From Burkholderiales bacterium 67-32 (GTDB lineage: Bacteria > Pseudomonadota > Gammaproteobacteria > Burkholderiales > Burkholderiaceae_B): 64,000 bases of DNA. Both the position numbers and the translations under genes were made by a program. The stretch lies in contig MKUP01000022.1 in assembly GCA_001898625.1 (NCBI GenBank), positions 248,001 through 312,000 of the forward strand. Reading direction: 5' to 3'. Below the pieces are notes generated by a model. That model saw only the letters and a program-made list of their open reading frames with translations, ran no database searches and was not told the origin of the DNA. Shown one piece after another: positions 1-7,850 of the stretch. Every line of letters begins with the position of its first letter. Within the stretch, counting starts at the first letter, position 1.

Positions 1-1506
1 TACGACATTCAGTTTCAACTCGGCCCGTACACGGCACCGCCGATCACGAAGATTCTATTCTTCGACCCCGTCCAACTGATCGATAGCGCGACCGGGCTGG
101 TGGCGCAAGTCTCCGGCCAGGTCGAGGCGGTTCAAGCCATCGCGAACCAGGAAGGTGCTTTCAGGGCGTCGACGTTGGCGGCGGCCATCAGTGCGGGCGT
201 GGGCGCAACGAATGAGGGTGACACGTTTTCGGCGACTGGCGATGACGTCGACTACATCGGCGTCTACCGGCACGATGCGGGGCCCCTGTCCACGGAAATA
301 TATCGCGGACCGAAGGCAGAGGCTGTCAAGGCGGCCGCGAATCTTGCATTGCAGGTCAATCGCGCGACTGCGGCCAAATTCGACAATCCCAACTGGTTCA
401 CCGGGAAGCAAGTTACTGGAGAAGACCTGACGGTATGGACTTATCCTCCGCAAAGCACTGTCAGTAGAGTGGTGCACCGTGGGGAACACTGCATCCGCGT
501 GGCGGGCGGCTCGGCATGGGTATCCATCCCACGGGCCCACTTCGAGGAATCGAAGATGGTTTCCGTTGGGATGCTGGTGAAGAAATGGTCGGGTCTCACC
601 TCGAATTCGAACAACTCGTCATTTCGCTGTTGGCAGAAAGACAGCTCGGGGACCGTCATCGCCGGTACGGAATACATCTGGCAATTTCCCAGTGCGGATT
701 TCGATGGAGATACGTCCCTTCCCATCGAAGGGAAGCCGTTGCATGTGAATTGTGTGAGCGTGGAGTATCGTCCACAGGCGTCGGCGAATGCCGGGACCGG
801 CGAGATCTTGTTCGCGGCCCCGGTCGCCTGCGGTGGTCCCAGCGCTCTTTACCGAGACTCTCCCGCCACTATCCCGCCGGAGGTGCTCAAGAGGCAAGAT
901 CTGAACTTAGAGATTACGCCAAACCTGGCTAAGCCTGCCTATTTGCTGAAGGACATCTACGTTACCGACACGGGCAGCCTGAACTCCATCCCAGGATGGC
1001 GCTGCTATCGCATTCCCGTGGTTGCAGGTCAGAAGTACACCTTTGGCAATTTTTCGATCGTCGGCCTCGGCTATTACGCGTTTCGCACCGACAGCACCGT
1101 GGAGCAGAACGGCTCGTTCAATACGAGCGGCTTGCCAGTTACCGTAACGGCGCCGGCCGGGGCAATATGGTTGTATATCGACGTCGCCAGACCGAGCAAC
1201 TCAGACTTGGACTGGGTGAAAACTATTATTTGTCTCGGCGACACACTAATCCCTTATGTCCCAGGCGAGGACACCGTCAAGGGAATCGGCGGCTATCCGG
1301 TCGCGGGCGACATCGATACGACCGGGTTAGCTCGGCTCGGCGACGACGCGAACTTCGACAAGCTGACTTCATCATCTTTCATTACGGGAACCCTGATTCT
1401 CAACCTGCCTTCGGGCAGCACGCGCCCCCCTGAGGTGGACCCGAATGAGGCATGGCTGGACACGAGCGGTGCTGGCGATCCGTTCATCCGCGTGAGGGTT
1501 CCATGA
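1..1506 (+). CDS. phage tail protein, 5' truncated by the window edge
   Basis: The frame is open from base 1 with no stop, so about 501 residues of a longer protein are seen; a GTG at 100 is internal. The visible part begins with a linker typical of tail fibre or host-specificity proteins. It continues through an Ala-rich segment (AAANLALQVNRATAAK) into a beta-rich, Ser/Thr/Asn-rich body. The last residues (about AWLDTSGAGDPFIRVRVP) resemble the short conserved C-terminal tag found on many phage tail proteins. It overlaps the next gene by ATGA. I infer a virion tail-tip or fibre protein that contacts the cell surface; no enzymatic motif is visible. Confidence 0.75.
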   Translation, partial: YDIQFQLGPYTAPPITKILFFDPVQLIDSATGLVAQVSGQVEAVQAIANQEGAFRASTLAAAISAGVGATNEGDTFSATGDDVDYIGVYRHDAGPLSTEIYRGPKAEAVKAAANLALQVNRATAAKFDNPNWFTGKQVTGEDLTVWTYPPQSTVSRVVHRGEHCIRVAGGSAWVSIPRAHFEESKMVSVGMLVKKWSGLTSNSNNSSFRCWQKDSSGTVIAGTEYIWQFPSADFDGDTSLPIEGKPLHVNCVSVEYRPQASANAGTGEILFAAPVACGGPSALYRDSPATIPPEVLKRQDLNLEITPNLAKPAYLLKDIYVTDTGSLNSIPGWRCYRIPVVAGQKYTFGNFSIVGLGYYAFRTDSTVEQNGSFNTSGLPVTVTAPAGAIWLYIDVARPSNSDLDWVKTIICLGDTLIPYVPGEDTVKGIGGYPVAGDIDTTGLARLGDDANFDKLTSSSFITGTLILNLPSGSTRPPEVDPNEAWLDTSGAGDPFIRVRVP

Positions 1507-3026
1507 CGACAGTTATCTTGTTCCCCGCCAACAGGCTGGGCGCGACGGTGTGCCCGATCTTCAACGGACATACGGCTATCGTCAGTTCGAACACGGACAG
1601 ATTGATCGATGGCAAATATGATGCGGCGGAGCTCGCCTTATTCAGGCACAACTGTCAAGGCACGTCATTTTTGAACCCGCTCGGTGTGGACTCCGGCGAG
1701 AACGCCAACTATGGTCCGACGATCATCGCAGTCAGCGGCACGGGCAGGATTTCATTCGGTCTCTACTATCGCACGGACAGGTGGGTCAATCCGAACACCG
1801 GCAGTGCCGAGGCAATCCCCGATTACAACCTCGCTACGTGGACTACTGCCGGTGTGGCGGCGTTCTCGGGCGCGACGCTCAGCGGCGCAAAGCCATCGCG
1901 CTATCCGAATCACGGCCAGCAGATGTTCGACATCAGCGGTGGCGCATATGGATACGACGTGGCCACGAAGACATTTGGGGCATCGGGAGGAACCGAGACG
2001 TTCGCGCACACGCAGCGCCAGCTCGACTATTTCGAATCGATCGCTGGCATTCGGATTTCGTCAGCGTCGTATGCGAACGGCCGCAATGAAGCGGCGCGCC
2101 TGTTGATTCCCCATCTACTCGGCGTGCGCAACTCATCGTACAGCTACAGCGGAACGGGCCTGATCAGCTATGACGGCCTGTCGCGTCTCGATCTAATGGA
2201 CCGGCGCAGCACGACACGAGCCTGGGACGCTGTAAATGCCGGCGATTTCCCGGACGTGGCCGCCTCTATGGCTTACGTGCAGAGCCAGGTCCGGGCTGCC
2301 ATCGCGGCAAACGGTTGGTACACCGACTTTGTTCACTGGCACTCGGTGTATGACCGTACGCCGGCGGGCCCGATGGATGCGCGCTATTTCGACACGTTCT
2401 ACGGCGCAGTTGATGAGGCCATAGACAGTGCGGACGTATGGCGAGCAGGAAACAACGAGGCGGCCGAATATTACTGGCTGCGGGGCGCTATCAACAAACT
2501 TGGGAGCTACGTCGACAACGATGGCTCGGTGCGTATCGCCGCGAGATTCGCTGACCACAACACCGCCCATACCGATGGTATCCCGAACACGCTGCCGGCG
2601 TCGCGTATCCAGACGCCCATATCGATCCGGATCGACCTCGCTGGAACGCCGCTTGCCGGCCAAAACATCACGTGCGAACAGGCTCAGTCCATCCGCAGTC
2701 TGGGTAGCGATCAGTGGATCGTCAACATTCGAGCTCGAGAATTCGGAAACGGTTACTACGGTGCAGTTCTGCGCCCCGGCTCTGGGAACTACTACAGCGC
2801 AGCCAGGCCGATTCTGACCGCCTCGGGCAGCACAGTCGTTGCTGACCAGCCTTGCAAATTCGTGGTGTGGCGTAAGCCGTACGGCGGAGCAGCTTCATCT
2901 GTCGACATGGTTTCGCGAACGGTGGAGTTTGCATTCTCGGTGCAAGTTGCTGCAGTGGACGGCTACGACTACTACGTGGGAGCGATTACCCGAAGCAGAA
3001 TGAGCAGCGTATTGGATCTGACGTAG
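1503..3026 (+). CDS. phage tail-associated protein, possibly polysaccharide deacetylase-like
   Basis: 507 residues from the ATG that overlaps the upstream stop (ATGA). An in-frame ATG lies 17 codons further up but falls inside the upstream gene. No signal peptide. Residues around 180-300 contain SSASYANGRNEAA, an ISYDGLSRLDLM stretch and TDFVHWHSVYD. The spacing (a Tyr-Ala-Asn-Gly-Arg-Asn loop, then a hydrophobic strand ending in His) is reminiscent of NodB-type polysaccharide deacetylases. I do not see the classic N-terminal TFDDG metal motif, so the assignment is weak. A surface-glycan-modifying or binding tail protein fits the position between a fibre protein and the lysis genes. A rho-independent terminator follows. 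Confidence 0.6.
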   Translation: MTTVILFPANRLGATVCPIFNGHTAIVSSNTDRLIDGKYDAAELALFRHNCQGTSFLNPLGVDSGENANYGPTIIAVSGTGRISFGLYYRTDRWVNPNTGSAEAIPDYNLATWTTAGVAAFSGATLSGAKPSRYPNHGQQMFDISGGAYGYDVATKTFGASGGTETFAHTQRQLDYFESIAGIRISSASYANGRNEAARLLIPHLLGVRNSSYSYSGTGLISYDGLSRLDLMDRRSTTRAWDAVNAGDFPDVAASMAYVQSQVRAAIAANGWYTDFVHWHSVYDRTPAGPMDARYFDTFYGAVDEAIDSADVWRAGNNEAAEYYWLRGAINKLGSYVDNDGSVRIAARFADHNTAHTDGIPNTLPASRIQTPISIRIDLAGTPLAGQNITCEQAQSIRSLGSDQWIVNIRAREFGNGYYGAVLRPGSGNYYSAARPILTASGSTVVADQPCKFVVWRKPYGGAASSVDMVSRTVEFAFSVQVAAVDGYDYYVGAITRSRMSSVLDLT

Positions 3027-3048
3027 TTCTTGACTGCGATCTTTCCGC

Positions 3049-3072
3049 GCCCGCCTTGAGCGGGCTTTTTTT
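3049..3072 (+). terminator. rho-independent terminator after the tail genes
   Basis: A perfect 6-bp stem GCCCGC / GCGGGC with a 5-base loop is followed by seven T residues. It lies 23 bases after the tail-protein stop and before the ribosome-binding site of the first holin-like gene, so it separates the tail and lysis transcripts or attenuates read-through. Confidence 0.8.
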
Positions 3073-3090
3073 CGCCCACAGGAGGGGCAA

Positions 3091-3441
3091 ATGGCAGAGC
3101 CTACGAGTACCGCGGCCGCACTAGGAGTGGCCGCCGCCGCGACGGGATTGGCGACAGTCCTGCCTGGCGTGGATGGCAACGCATTGATAGGCGCGTTCGC
3201 CGGCGCGACCTTGGTCGCACTGCGAAGCACCGAGCCGCGCGTGCTGGCGCGACTGGCATACGCCGCCATCTCGTTTGTGGTCGGGTACATCGCCGTACCA
3301 GACATCAACCGGCTGACGCCGATCCATAGCAGCGCCGCCGCCGCGTTTCTGGCCGCCGCGACCGCCGTAGCCGTCGTTCAGATCGGCATCGAGAAATTTC
3401 GTGCCCTCGACATCGCGGCCATCTTCCGTAAGGGGGGCTGA
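3091..3441 (+). CDS. putative phage holin (three-helix membrane protein)
   Basis: 116 residues, with a strong AGGAGG ribosome-binding site just upstream. Three hydrophobic segments are visible (about residues 8-40, 55-72 and 85-100) separated by short charged turns, and a basic C-terminal end (IFRKGG). Small multi-span proteins at this position, directly before a second membrane protein and an endolysin, are usually holins, which permeabilise the inner membrane to release the endolysin. The family is not certain from sequence alone; it could also be an antiholin. Confidence 0.7.
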   Translation: MAEPTSTAAALGVAAAATGLATVLPGVDGNALIGAFAGATLVALRSTEPRVLARLAYAAISFVVGYIAVPDINRLTPIHSSAAAAFLAAATAVAVVQIGIEKFRALDIAAIFRKGG

Positions 3442-3442
3442 T

Positions 3443-3712
3443 ATGACGTCCATCGTCGCACTGATCGTTATTGTCGCGAACGCGGCCACGGCGTTGCGGT
3501 TGCTGACGTACCAACGGGGGGAGGCCCGCTATCGGTGGTGGGCGAGTCTCGCCGCCTATGTGTTGATCGTCTGCACCGGAGGGGAGGCCCTTTCTGTCGC
3601 AGTCAACGGCACGCCCACTTCGATATGGCAGGCCGGCATGAGCGTCGTGCTGGCGTTTCTGGCCCACCGCGCCCGTGGCAACGTGGCACGCATCATCAGG
3701 GTGGCCCCATGA
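3443..3712 (+). CDS. putative phage holin, 3TM type
   Basis: 89 residues from the ATG at 3443, one base after the previous stop. Hydrophobic helices sit near residues 3-17, 31-46 and 58-75, with basic loops (RYRWW, HRARGNVAR). The pattern of an N-terminal helix, a Gln-Arg-Gly-Glu-Arg loop and two further helices is that of the Phage_holin_3-type family. It overlaps the endolysin start by ATGA. Two small membrane proteins in tandem suggest a holin/antiholin pair that times lysis. Confidence 0.72.
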   Translation: MTSIVALIVIVANAATALRLLTYQRGEARYRWWASLAAYVLIVCTGGEALSVAVNGTPTSIWQAGMSVVLAFLAHRARGNVARIIRVAP

Positions 3713-4242
3713 GACCGATCGAATTCATCCGACGCGAGATCGACAAGGGGTTGTGCCTACTGCCTGACGCCATGGACTCGCGAGAGGCGGTGCTGATGCT
3801 CCTGGCGATCAGCGGGCAGGAGTCGAACTGGGAGCATCGCTGGCAGGTGGTCGACAAGAAGCAGCCAGGGCTCAAGGGGCCGGCGCGCAGTTTCTGGCAG
3901 GGAGAGAAGGGGGGCGGGATGGTGCACGGCGTGCGCACGCATCGCGCCTCCCGCGTGCTCGCTGCTGACCTGTACGCGCATTTCAGTGTGCCAGCGACCG
4001 ACGAGGCGATCTGGATTGCCATCGAGACCAATGATGCACTGGCGGCCGCGCTGGCGCGCTTGCTGCTGTATACGGATCCCGCCCGACTGCCGGCGCTGGG
4101 TGACGAGGAGGACGCCTGGGAATACTACCTGCGCCTCTGGCTGCCCGGAGCGTGGACGAACGGCACGCTAGCCAAACGTGCCGAGTTGCGGCAGAAATGG
4201 GCGGGGTACTACGCCCAGGCCCTGTCCGAGGTGTCGCTATGA
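3709..4242 (+). CDS. phage endolysin (lysozyme-like muramidase/transglycosylase)
   Basis: 177 residues, starting at the ATG that overlaps the previous stop. No signal peptide, so export would depend on the holin. The SGQESNWEHRW segment near residues 33-43 places a Glu in the position of the catalytic Glu of lysozyme-like folds, followed by a Gly-rich loop (WQGEKGGGMVHG) and a Trp/Tyr-rich C-terminal half (WEYYLRLWLPGAW). Such proteins cleave the glycan strands of peptidoglycan. Position between holins and spanins strongly supports the role; the exact lysozyme subfamily is inferred. Confidence 0.75.
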   Translation: MRPIEFIRREIDKGLCLLPDAMDSREAVLMLLAISGQESNWEHRWQVVDKKQPGLKGPARSFWQGEKGGGMVHGVRTHRASRVLAADLYAHFSVPATDEAIWIAIETNDALAAALARLLLYTDPARLPALGDEEDAWEYYLRLWLPGAWTNGTLAKRAELRQKWAGYYAQALSEVSL

Positions 4243-4619
4243 GCGCGCTATCTGCTGTTCTGCGGGGCGGGGAGGGCGGCCGTCTGTCGTTCTGGTGCCC
4301 AGGGTGCGGTGAGCCGCATGCGATCCAGGTGTGGGCCGGCCCGGGTCCGCGCTGGGGCTGGGATGGCAATGCCGAGCGCCCGACGTTCACGCCCAGCGTG
4401 CTGGTGACCACTGGACACCACGTCCAGGGGTATGCCGGCAGTGGATGCTGGTGCGATTACAACCGCGAACATCCGCCCGAGCCCGGCGAGCGGGTGTTTA
4501 CGTGCGGCGTCTGCCATTCGTTCGTACGAAACGGCCGGATCGAGTTTCTGAGCGACAGTACTCACGCTCTGGCCGGCCAGACGGTCGACCTGCCTCCGTG
4601 GCCGGAGGATCCGTCATGA
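4239..4619 (+). CDS. phage DUF6527 family protein
   Basis: 126 residues with an ATGA overlap to the endolysin. Two pairs of CxxC-like cysteines (FWCPGC near residue 20, FTCGVC near residue 88), plus a third group (GCWC), suggest a small zinc-binding fold. The conserved tail CHSFVRNGRIEFLSDSTHALAGQTVDLP is the signature I recognise from DUF6527 phage proteins, which often sit inside lysis cassettes. Function is unknown. Confidence 0.75.
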   Translation: MSALSAVLRGGEGGRLSFWCPGCGEPHAIQVWAGPGPRWGWDGNAERPTFTPSVLVTTGHHVQGYAGSGCWCDYNREHPPEPGERVFTCGVCHSFVRNGRIEFLSDSTHALAGQTVDLPPWPEDPS

Positions 4620-5134
4620 TGACGCCGACCAATCTGATCGTACCTTCGTGGCTGCGCTATGGGGCCGTGGCGGCGATTTCTGCCCTCGTGTCTGGTGCTG
4701 GAGCATGGCAGGTCCAGGAATGGCGCCTGGGGGCCAGAATCAGCGTCCAGGCCGCCGACATCGCGAAGGAACGCGAGGACCACGCAGTTGCTGCCCGCAC
4801 GGCCGACGCAGATCAACGTTTAATCGAATTCAGCAGGATGGAGGTCAACGCCCATGTCACGTACCAAACCCAGCAGCGCCTGGACGCCGCAGCTGCTGCT
4901 CTGCGCGATCGCGAGTTCGCTATTGTCGGCCTGCGCAACGCCCTCGCCACCGCCGAGTCCCGTAGTCGTGCGACCAGCAGCGATCCCGCCCCCCCCACCG
5001 GTGCTGATGACCCCGCAACCCTACGAACAGTGGTCAGAGAGTGCGCAGCGGAATATTCAACGATGGTCGAAAATGCTGTCCTCGCCGGTGCCGCGGTGAG
5101 AGGCTTGCAAGAGTATACGGAGGCGATGCGCTGA
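4616..5134 (+). CDS. Rz-like inner-membrane spanin
   Basis: 172 residues; the ATG at 4616 overlaps the previous stop, with a second Met directly after it. One N-terminal transmembrane helix (about residues 16-32) is followed by a long Ala/Glu/Arg-rich helical, coiled-coil-prone periplasmic region up to about residue 115. This is the usual i-spanin plan. Spanins fuse inner and outer membranes in the last step of lysis. The Rz1 partner is encoded inside this gene in another frame. Confidence 0.85.
   Translation: MMTPTNLIVPSWLRYGAVAAISALVSGAGAWQVQEWRLGARISVQAADIAKEREDHAVAARTADADQRLIEFSRMEVNAHVTYQTQQRLDAAAAALRDREFAIVGLRNALATAESRSRATSSDPAPPTGADDPATLRTVVRECAAEYSTMVENAVLAGAAVRGLQEYTEAMR
4854..5099 (+). 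CDS. Rz1-like outer-membrane lipoprotein spanin, nested in Rz
   Basis: 81 residues, entirely embedded in the Rz gene in a different frame. It has a lipoprotein signal peptide with lipobox LLSAC (Cys at residue 27) and then a Pro-rich stretch (PSPPPSPVVVRPAAIPPPPP), the hallmark of Rz1 o-spanins. The lipidated protein would sit in the outer membrane and join Rz across the periplasm. The overlapping-frame arrangement is the classical lambda-type configuration and supports both calls. Confidence 0.88.
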   Translation: MSRTKPSSAWTPQLLLCAIASSLLSACATPSPPPSPVVVRPAAIPPPPPVLMTPQPYEQWSESAQRNIQRWSKMLSSPVPR

Positions 5135-5182
5135 CCGTCGCCCTGACGAAGCGGCATCGCGATCATTCTTTGACTTGCCGGG

Positions 5183-6973
5183 CTATTGGAGAGGGCTTTC
5201 TTTGATTTTCTTAAGCAGGTTCAGAAATTCTATCGGAATGAGATCGACCGTATCGTGTAGGCCAATTAGTTTGTCTTCGTCGATTGGCTTGGGTCGAAAA
5301 AAAGCTTGACACTGTTCTTTGTATTCGTGGTCGTCAGTGTTGAGGAACCAATTCGGATACAGCACTTTTTTTCCATTGCAAAATTCAACTGATGTTCGTT
5401 CATCAGAAGCGGCGAGGTTGAGCTTCTCCCGCATGCTTTCCCACATCTTATCGACAATACCCTGCAGCGACTCTTGGGCCTCGTCTCGCAACTCTGCCAG
5501 CCGTGTGGGGCGTGTCTTCACCGAAGGCACGGAAGGCGCCTTTCCTAAAAGGTAAAGATAGGCCCAAAGAAGTATCGGGTCATAGAGATAGTTCTCCATG
5601 CCGTCTCTTAGTAAATAATGAAAGCCATCTTCTGAATCGTGATCTCGTCCGTCCCGATCAAGAACTGCATGGAAGCGGCGATAGTGAGCCTTACGCAACC
5701 CACCCACAACGGTTTTCGTTGTCTCGCATCCGGCCCCATGCAAAAAAAGGATGGAAGGGGTGGGCGAAAGTGGGAGGGAGTACTTCTGAGCTCTAGATAA
5801 GCGTTCAGCAATGTTCTCGTATAGTTTCCGGTCGCTTCGACCCTCCAATAGGACGATCCTCATGTCGTCATCCACGGTAAGGAAGCCGCTGGTGAGCATC
5901 GCAATTGCGTCGCCCTTGTTCAATACTTTCTCGACCGGGGGCGACTCTGGTGTGTGTGCAGGGGAGGCCATTACGAAGAGGGAGTCGCTTGGCGCGAGTG
6001 CGACAGTGGATGGGGAGTGGGTTGTCATTACAACCCGTATTCCAAGCTCTCCAATGAACCGTTGTTGGAGAACGTTAAGAAATGACCGCGTCAAAGACGG
6101 GTGGAGATGTGCGTCCGGTTCGTCGAGGATCAATAGGCGGCCGGGAACATCCCGTTCGGTAGAAACGTGCTCCCAAATGCTCATCGCGAATATAACTTTT
6201 TCCCCCGACGAGAAACGCTCGAAGGGAACTACAACGTTAGAGTGGATGTGTCTAAGTTGGAGAACATAGTTTCCTTCGCGGCGCACAAAGCTATAAATTT
6301 TGACTGTAGGTGGAACTACCTCGTATGGAATGGCTGCTGCTTCTAAGACTCTGTTCAAGCTATGCCAAGGGGGTTCGCCTAGAAATTGCTCGGCTTGCAG
6401 CTCTGTCTCATGGAATCTGTGCATGCGAAAACGCTTGAGGTTCTCATACAAAAAGTACATGAGCGGCAGGTTCTGCTTGCAAAATGTCGGTAGACAAGCC
6501 AAGACTGCAGCCGAGATGCCCTCGGGTAAGTCGTCCTCCGCGAGATCGAAATAGGTGTCTAGGCTTATGCCATTTTGCTTGCAAAAGGCGTTGGCGAATT
6601 CCTCGAATTGAGCGCCCTGCCCATCATCTCCCCGAAGCTTAAGGTCGGCGAAAAGCATCGATAGTTGGTCGAGATCGCAAGAGGGGGCTATGACTGCCCC
6701 AGTCCAATCCGAAAGGAGATGCAAGGCGGATTGACTGTATTGACTCGGGTCGCCGCGAAACTCTATCCCAAGGCTTCGTGCATCATGATCGTTCTTGGCC
6801 GCTTGGATGCGTCCGCCTGCTTCTATTCGTACGGCGCTCGAACCGATAGCGAAGGTCTCGAGAAGTTGGGTTTTTCCGGTGCCATTGGGGCCTGTTATCA
6901 CCGTGAAAGGCGGTATGTCTTTCCACACGAATGGGGTGAGTGAGCGGTACTGGTCCGTGAGCCTTAATTCCAT
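5183..6973 (-). CDS. ABC-type ATPase with C-terminal TOPRIM/DUF4435-like domain (OLD- or PARIS-like defence protein)
   Basis: 596 residues, convergent with the prophage lysis genes. The N-terminal ATPase has Walker A GPNGTGKT (28-35), an ABC signature FSSGEK (254-259), Walker B LLILDEP (280-286) and an H-switch TTHS (317-320). The C-terminal part has VLLEGRSDRKLYE (374-386; Glu377, Asp381), VLDRDGRD (437-444) and MENYLYDP (459-466). This looks like the acidic core of TOPRIM or DUF4435 domains. OLD proteins and fused AriA-AriB (PARIS) proteins share this order and act against phages by nucleic acid cleavage after ATP-dependent sensing. No UvrD-like GajB partner is adjacent, which argues against Gabija. 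GC content is clearly below that of the flanking genes, a sign of transfer. Which of the defence classes applies is undecided. Confidence 0.8.
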   Translation of the reverse strand: MELRLTDQYRSLTPFVWKDIPPFTVITGPNGTGKTQLLETFAIGSSAVRIEAGGRIQAAKNDHDARSLGIEFRGDPSQYSQSALHLLSDWTGAVIAPSCDLDQLSMLFADLKLRGDDGQGAQFEEFANAFCKQNGISLDTYFDLAEDDLPEGISAAVLACLPTFCKQNLPLMYFLYENLKRFRMHRFHETELQAEQFLGEPPWHSLNRVLEAAAIPYEVVPPTVKIYSFVRREGNYVLQLRHIHSNVVVPFERFSSGEKVIFAMSIWEHVSTERDVPGRLLILDEPDAHLHPSLTRSFLNVLQQRFIGELGIRVVMTTHSPSTVALAPSDSLFVMASPAHTPESPPVEKVLNKGDAIAMLTSGFLTVDDDMRIVLLEGRSDRKLYENIAERLSRAQKYSLPLSPTPSILFLHGAGCETTKTVVGGLRKAHYRRFHAVLDRDGRDHDSEDGFHYLLRDGMENYLYDPILLWAYLYLLGKAPSVPSVKTRPTRLAELRDEAQESLQGIVDKMWESMREKLNLAASDERTSVEFCNGKKVLYPNWFLNTDDHEYKEQCQAFFRPKPIDEDKLIGLHDTVDLIPIEFLNLLKKIKESPLQ

Positions 6974-7049
6974 GTTTGCATCCGCGTTGGGTGGGGGTGT
7001 AATTTTTATACATGAAACAATGGCAAATTAGGAGATAGGCTGAGCGTCA

Positions 7050-7276
7050 TTACCTACGCTGTTTCCTTGCCCCGTCCTGGCCAATAGTCCATTGCACGCC
7101 CGGTTCGTTACGTAAAATATCGGTTGCCCGCGCGGCGTCTTCCCGAATTTGCCGCCCGGCTTCGATCCACCGCGCGACGTATTCAAGAAAGAGGACAATG
7201 CGGTATTGCAAGGAGAACAGGCGGCCCAGCTCGGCATCCAGCCGCGTGCAGACGTCTGTACAGCGTGACTTCTAGC
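7050..7276 (-). pseudogene. remnant of an unrecognised gene (C-terminal fragment)
   Basis: On the minus strand one frame stays open for about 70 codons and reads like real protein: an amphipathic segment RLDAELGRLFSLQYRIVLFLEYVARWIEAGRQ (given here only as positions about 9-41 of the frame; key residues Leu, Tyr, Arg, Trp), then a charged tail ending GARKQRR before TAA at 7050. The frame is closed upstream by TAG and has no ATG or GTG, so it is probably the tail of a truncated gene. I cannot name the family. A spurious open frame is the alternative. Confidence 0.35.
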
Positions 7277-7544
7277 GTAGCTTTTTATTTTTGTCTAGGA
7301 AAATACTGGGAGAACACGCCGATGCATCATGGGAGTGTGTGCGCTGGTATCCGATTCTTTCATTAAAAATCAATAAATTCGTGAGGTGCTGGATGAGAGC
7401 AATGGACAACTTTGGACCATGTTCCGCTGGAAGAGCGAAGCGCTGTCTCTGCCGGATATGGCATTGTAGTGAGGGCTCTCGACTACCGGTGAGTATGAGA
7501 CAGATTGCCACGGATCGATTGTAGGAGATGGAGTCAAGTTGTAA

Positions 7545-7562
7545 ACTAGTCAGGTGACTAGT
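7545..7562. promoter_or_regulatory. palindromic operator of the toxin-antitoxin pair
   Basis: ACTAGTCA-GG-TGACTAGT is a perfect 8-bp inverted repeat with a 2-base spacer, 21 bases before the antitoxin ATG. Phd/YefM-type antitoxins bind short palindromes overlapping their own promoter, so this is the likely autoregulatory site. Confidence 0.7.
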
Positions 7563-7583
7563 CTTTTTTTGGGGTGCTGCATC

Positions 7584-7841
7584 ATGAAAAGCTGGGCTAT
7601 ACAGGACGCAAAGGCGCGCTTTAGCGAGTTTCTTGAGGCATGTCTCTCGGACGGACCACAGATGGTGACGAAGCGTGGAGCCGAAGCCGCCGTGCTCGTC
7701 CCCGCCGCCGAATGGAAACGCTTGCATGCAGCGGCCAAGCCGACGTTGAAGGAACTGCTGCTTTCGGATACCGCACGCACGGAGTGCCTCGTGCCGCCAC
7801 GTGGGGCGGCACGGCGCCGACGCATTGCGCCTATTCGTTGA
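7584..7841 (+). CDS. Phd/YefM-family antitoxin
   Basis: 85 residues from the ATG at 7584; an upstream in-frame ATG at 7554 lies inside the operator and is unlikely. The N-terminal half (SWAIQDAKARFSEFLE, then GPQMVTKRGAEAAVLVPAAEW) is the canonical Phd/YefM DNA-binding fold. The C-terminal end is basic (PPRGAARRRRIAPIR) and would wrap the toxin. It lies 9 bases upstream of the PIN toxin gene and is presumably co-transcribed with it. The antitoxin represses the operon and neutralises the ribonuclease. Confidence 0.9.
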   Translation: MKSWAIQDAKARFSEFLEACLSDGPQMVTKRGAEAAVLVPAAEWKRLHAAAKPTLKELLLSDTARTECLVPPRGAARRRRIAPIR

Positions 7842-7850
7842 GCGCGCCGC

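Larger units (their letters stand above)
1..5134 (+). mobile_element. right end of a tailed prophage (tail and lysis modules)
   Basis: Seven consecutive plus-strand genes, mostly joined by ATGA stop/start overlaps, read as tail protein, tail-associated protein, two holin-like membrane proteins, endolysin, DUF6527 protein and spanins. This is the usual order at the late end of a lambdoid or Mu-like genome. The left part lies outside the window. I see no integrase and no clear att repeat. The element may end just after the spanins or may include the accessory genes up to about 7.3 kb or 9.1 kb; the sequence shown does not settle this. Confidence 0.85.
6974..7583. other. 610-base stretch without a convincing intact gene
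   Basis: Between the ATPase gene and the antitoxin I find no frame with a good start, ribosome-binding site and family resemblance. It holds a probable gene remnant on the minus strand (7050-7276) and a toxin-antitoxin operator at its right end. Base composition swings between GC-rich pieces and AT-rich pieces (for example 7280-7310). This is what one expects of recombined accessory DNA. Confidence 0.6.

Noticed and set aside
5135-5182. Search for a prophage att site or tRNA at the right end
   Set aside because: I could not find a tRNA gene or a credible direct repeat in this window, and the left prophage end is not available for comparison.
7291-7524. Plus-strand 77-codon open frame ahead of the toxin-antitoxin operator
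   Set aside because: No ribosome-binding site and no recognisable domain; Cys/Trp-rich composition is unlike the neighbours.
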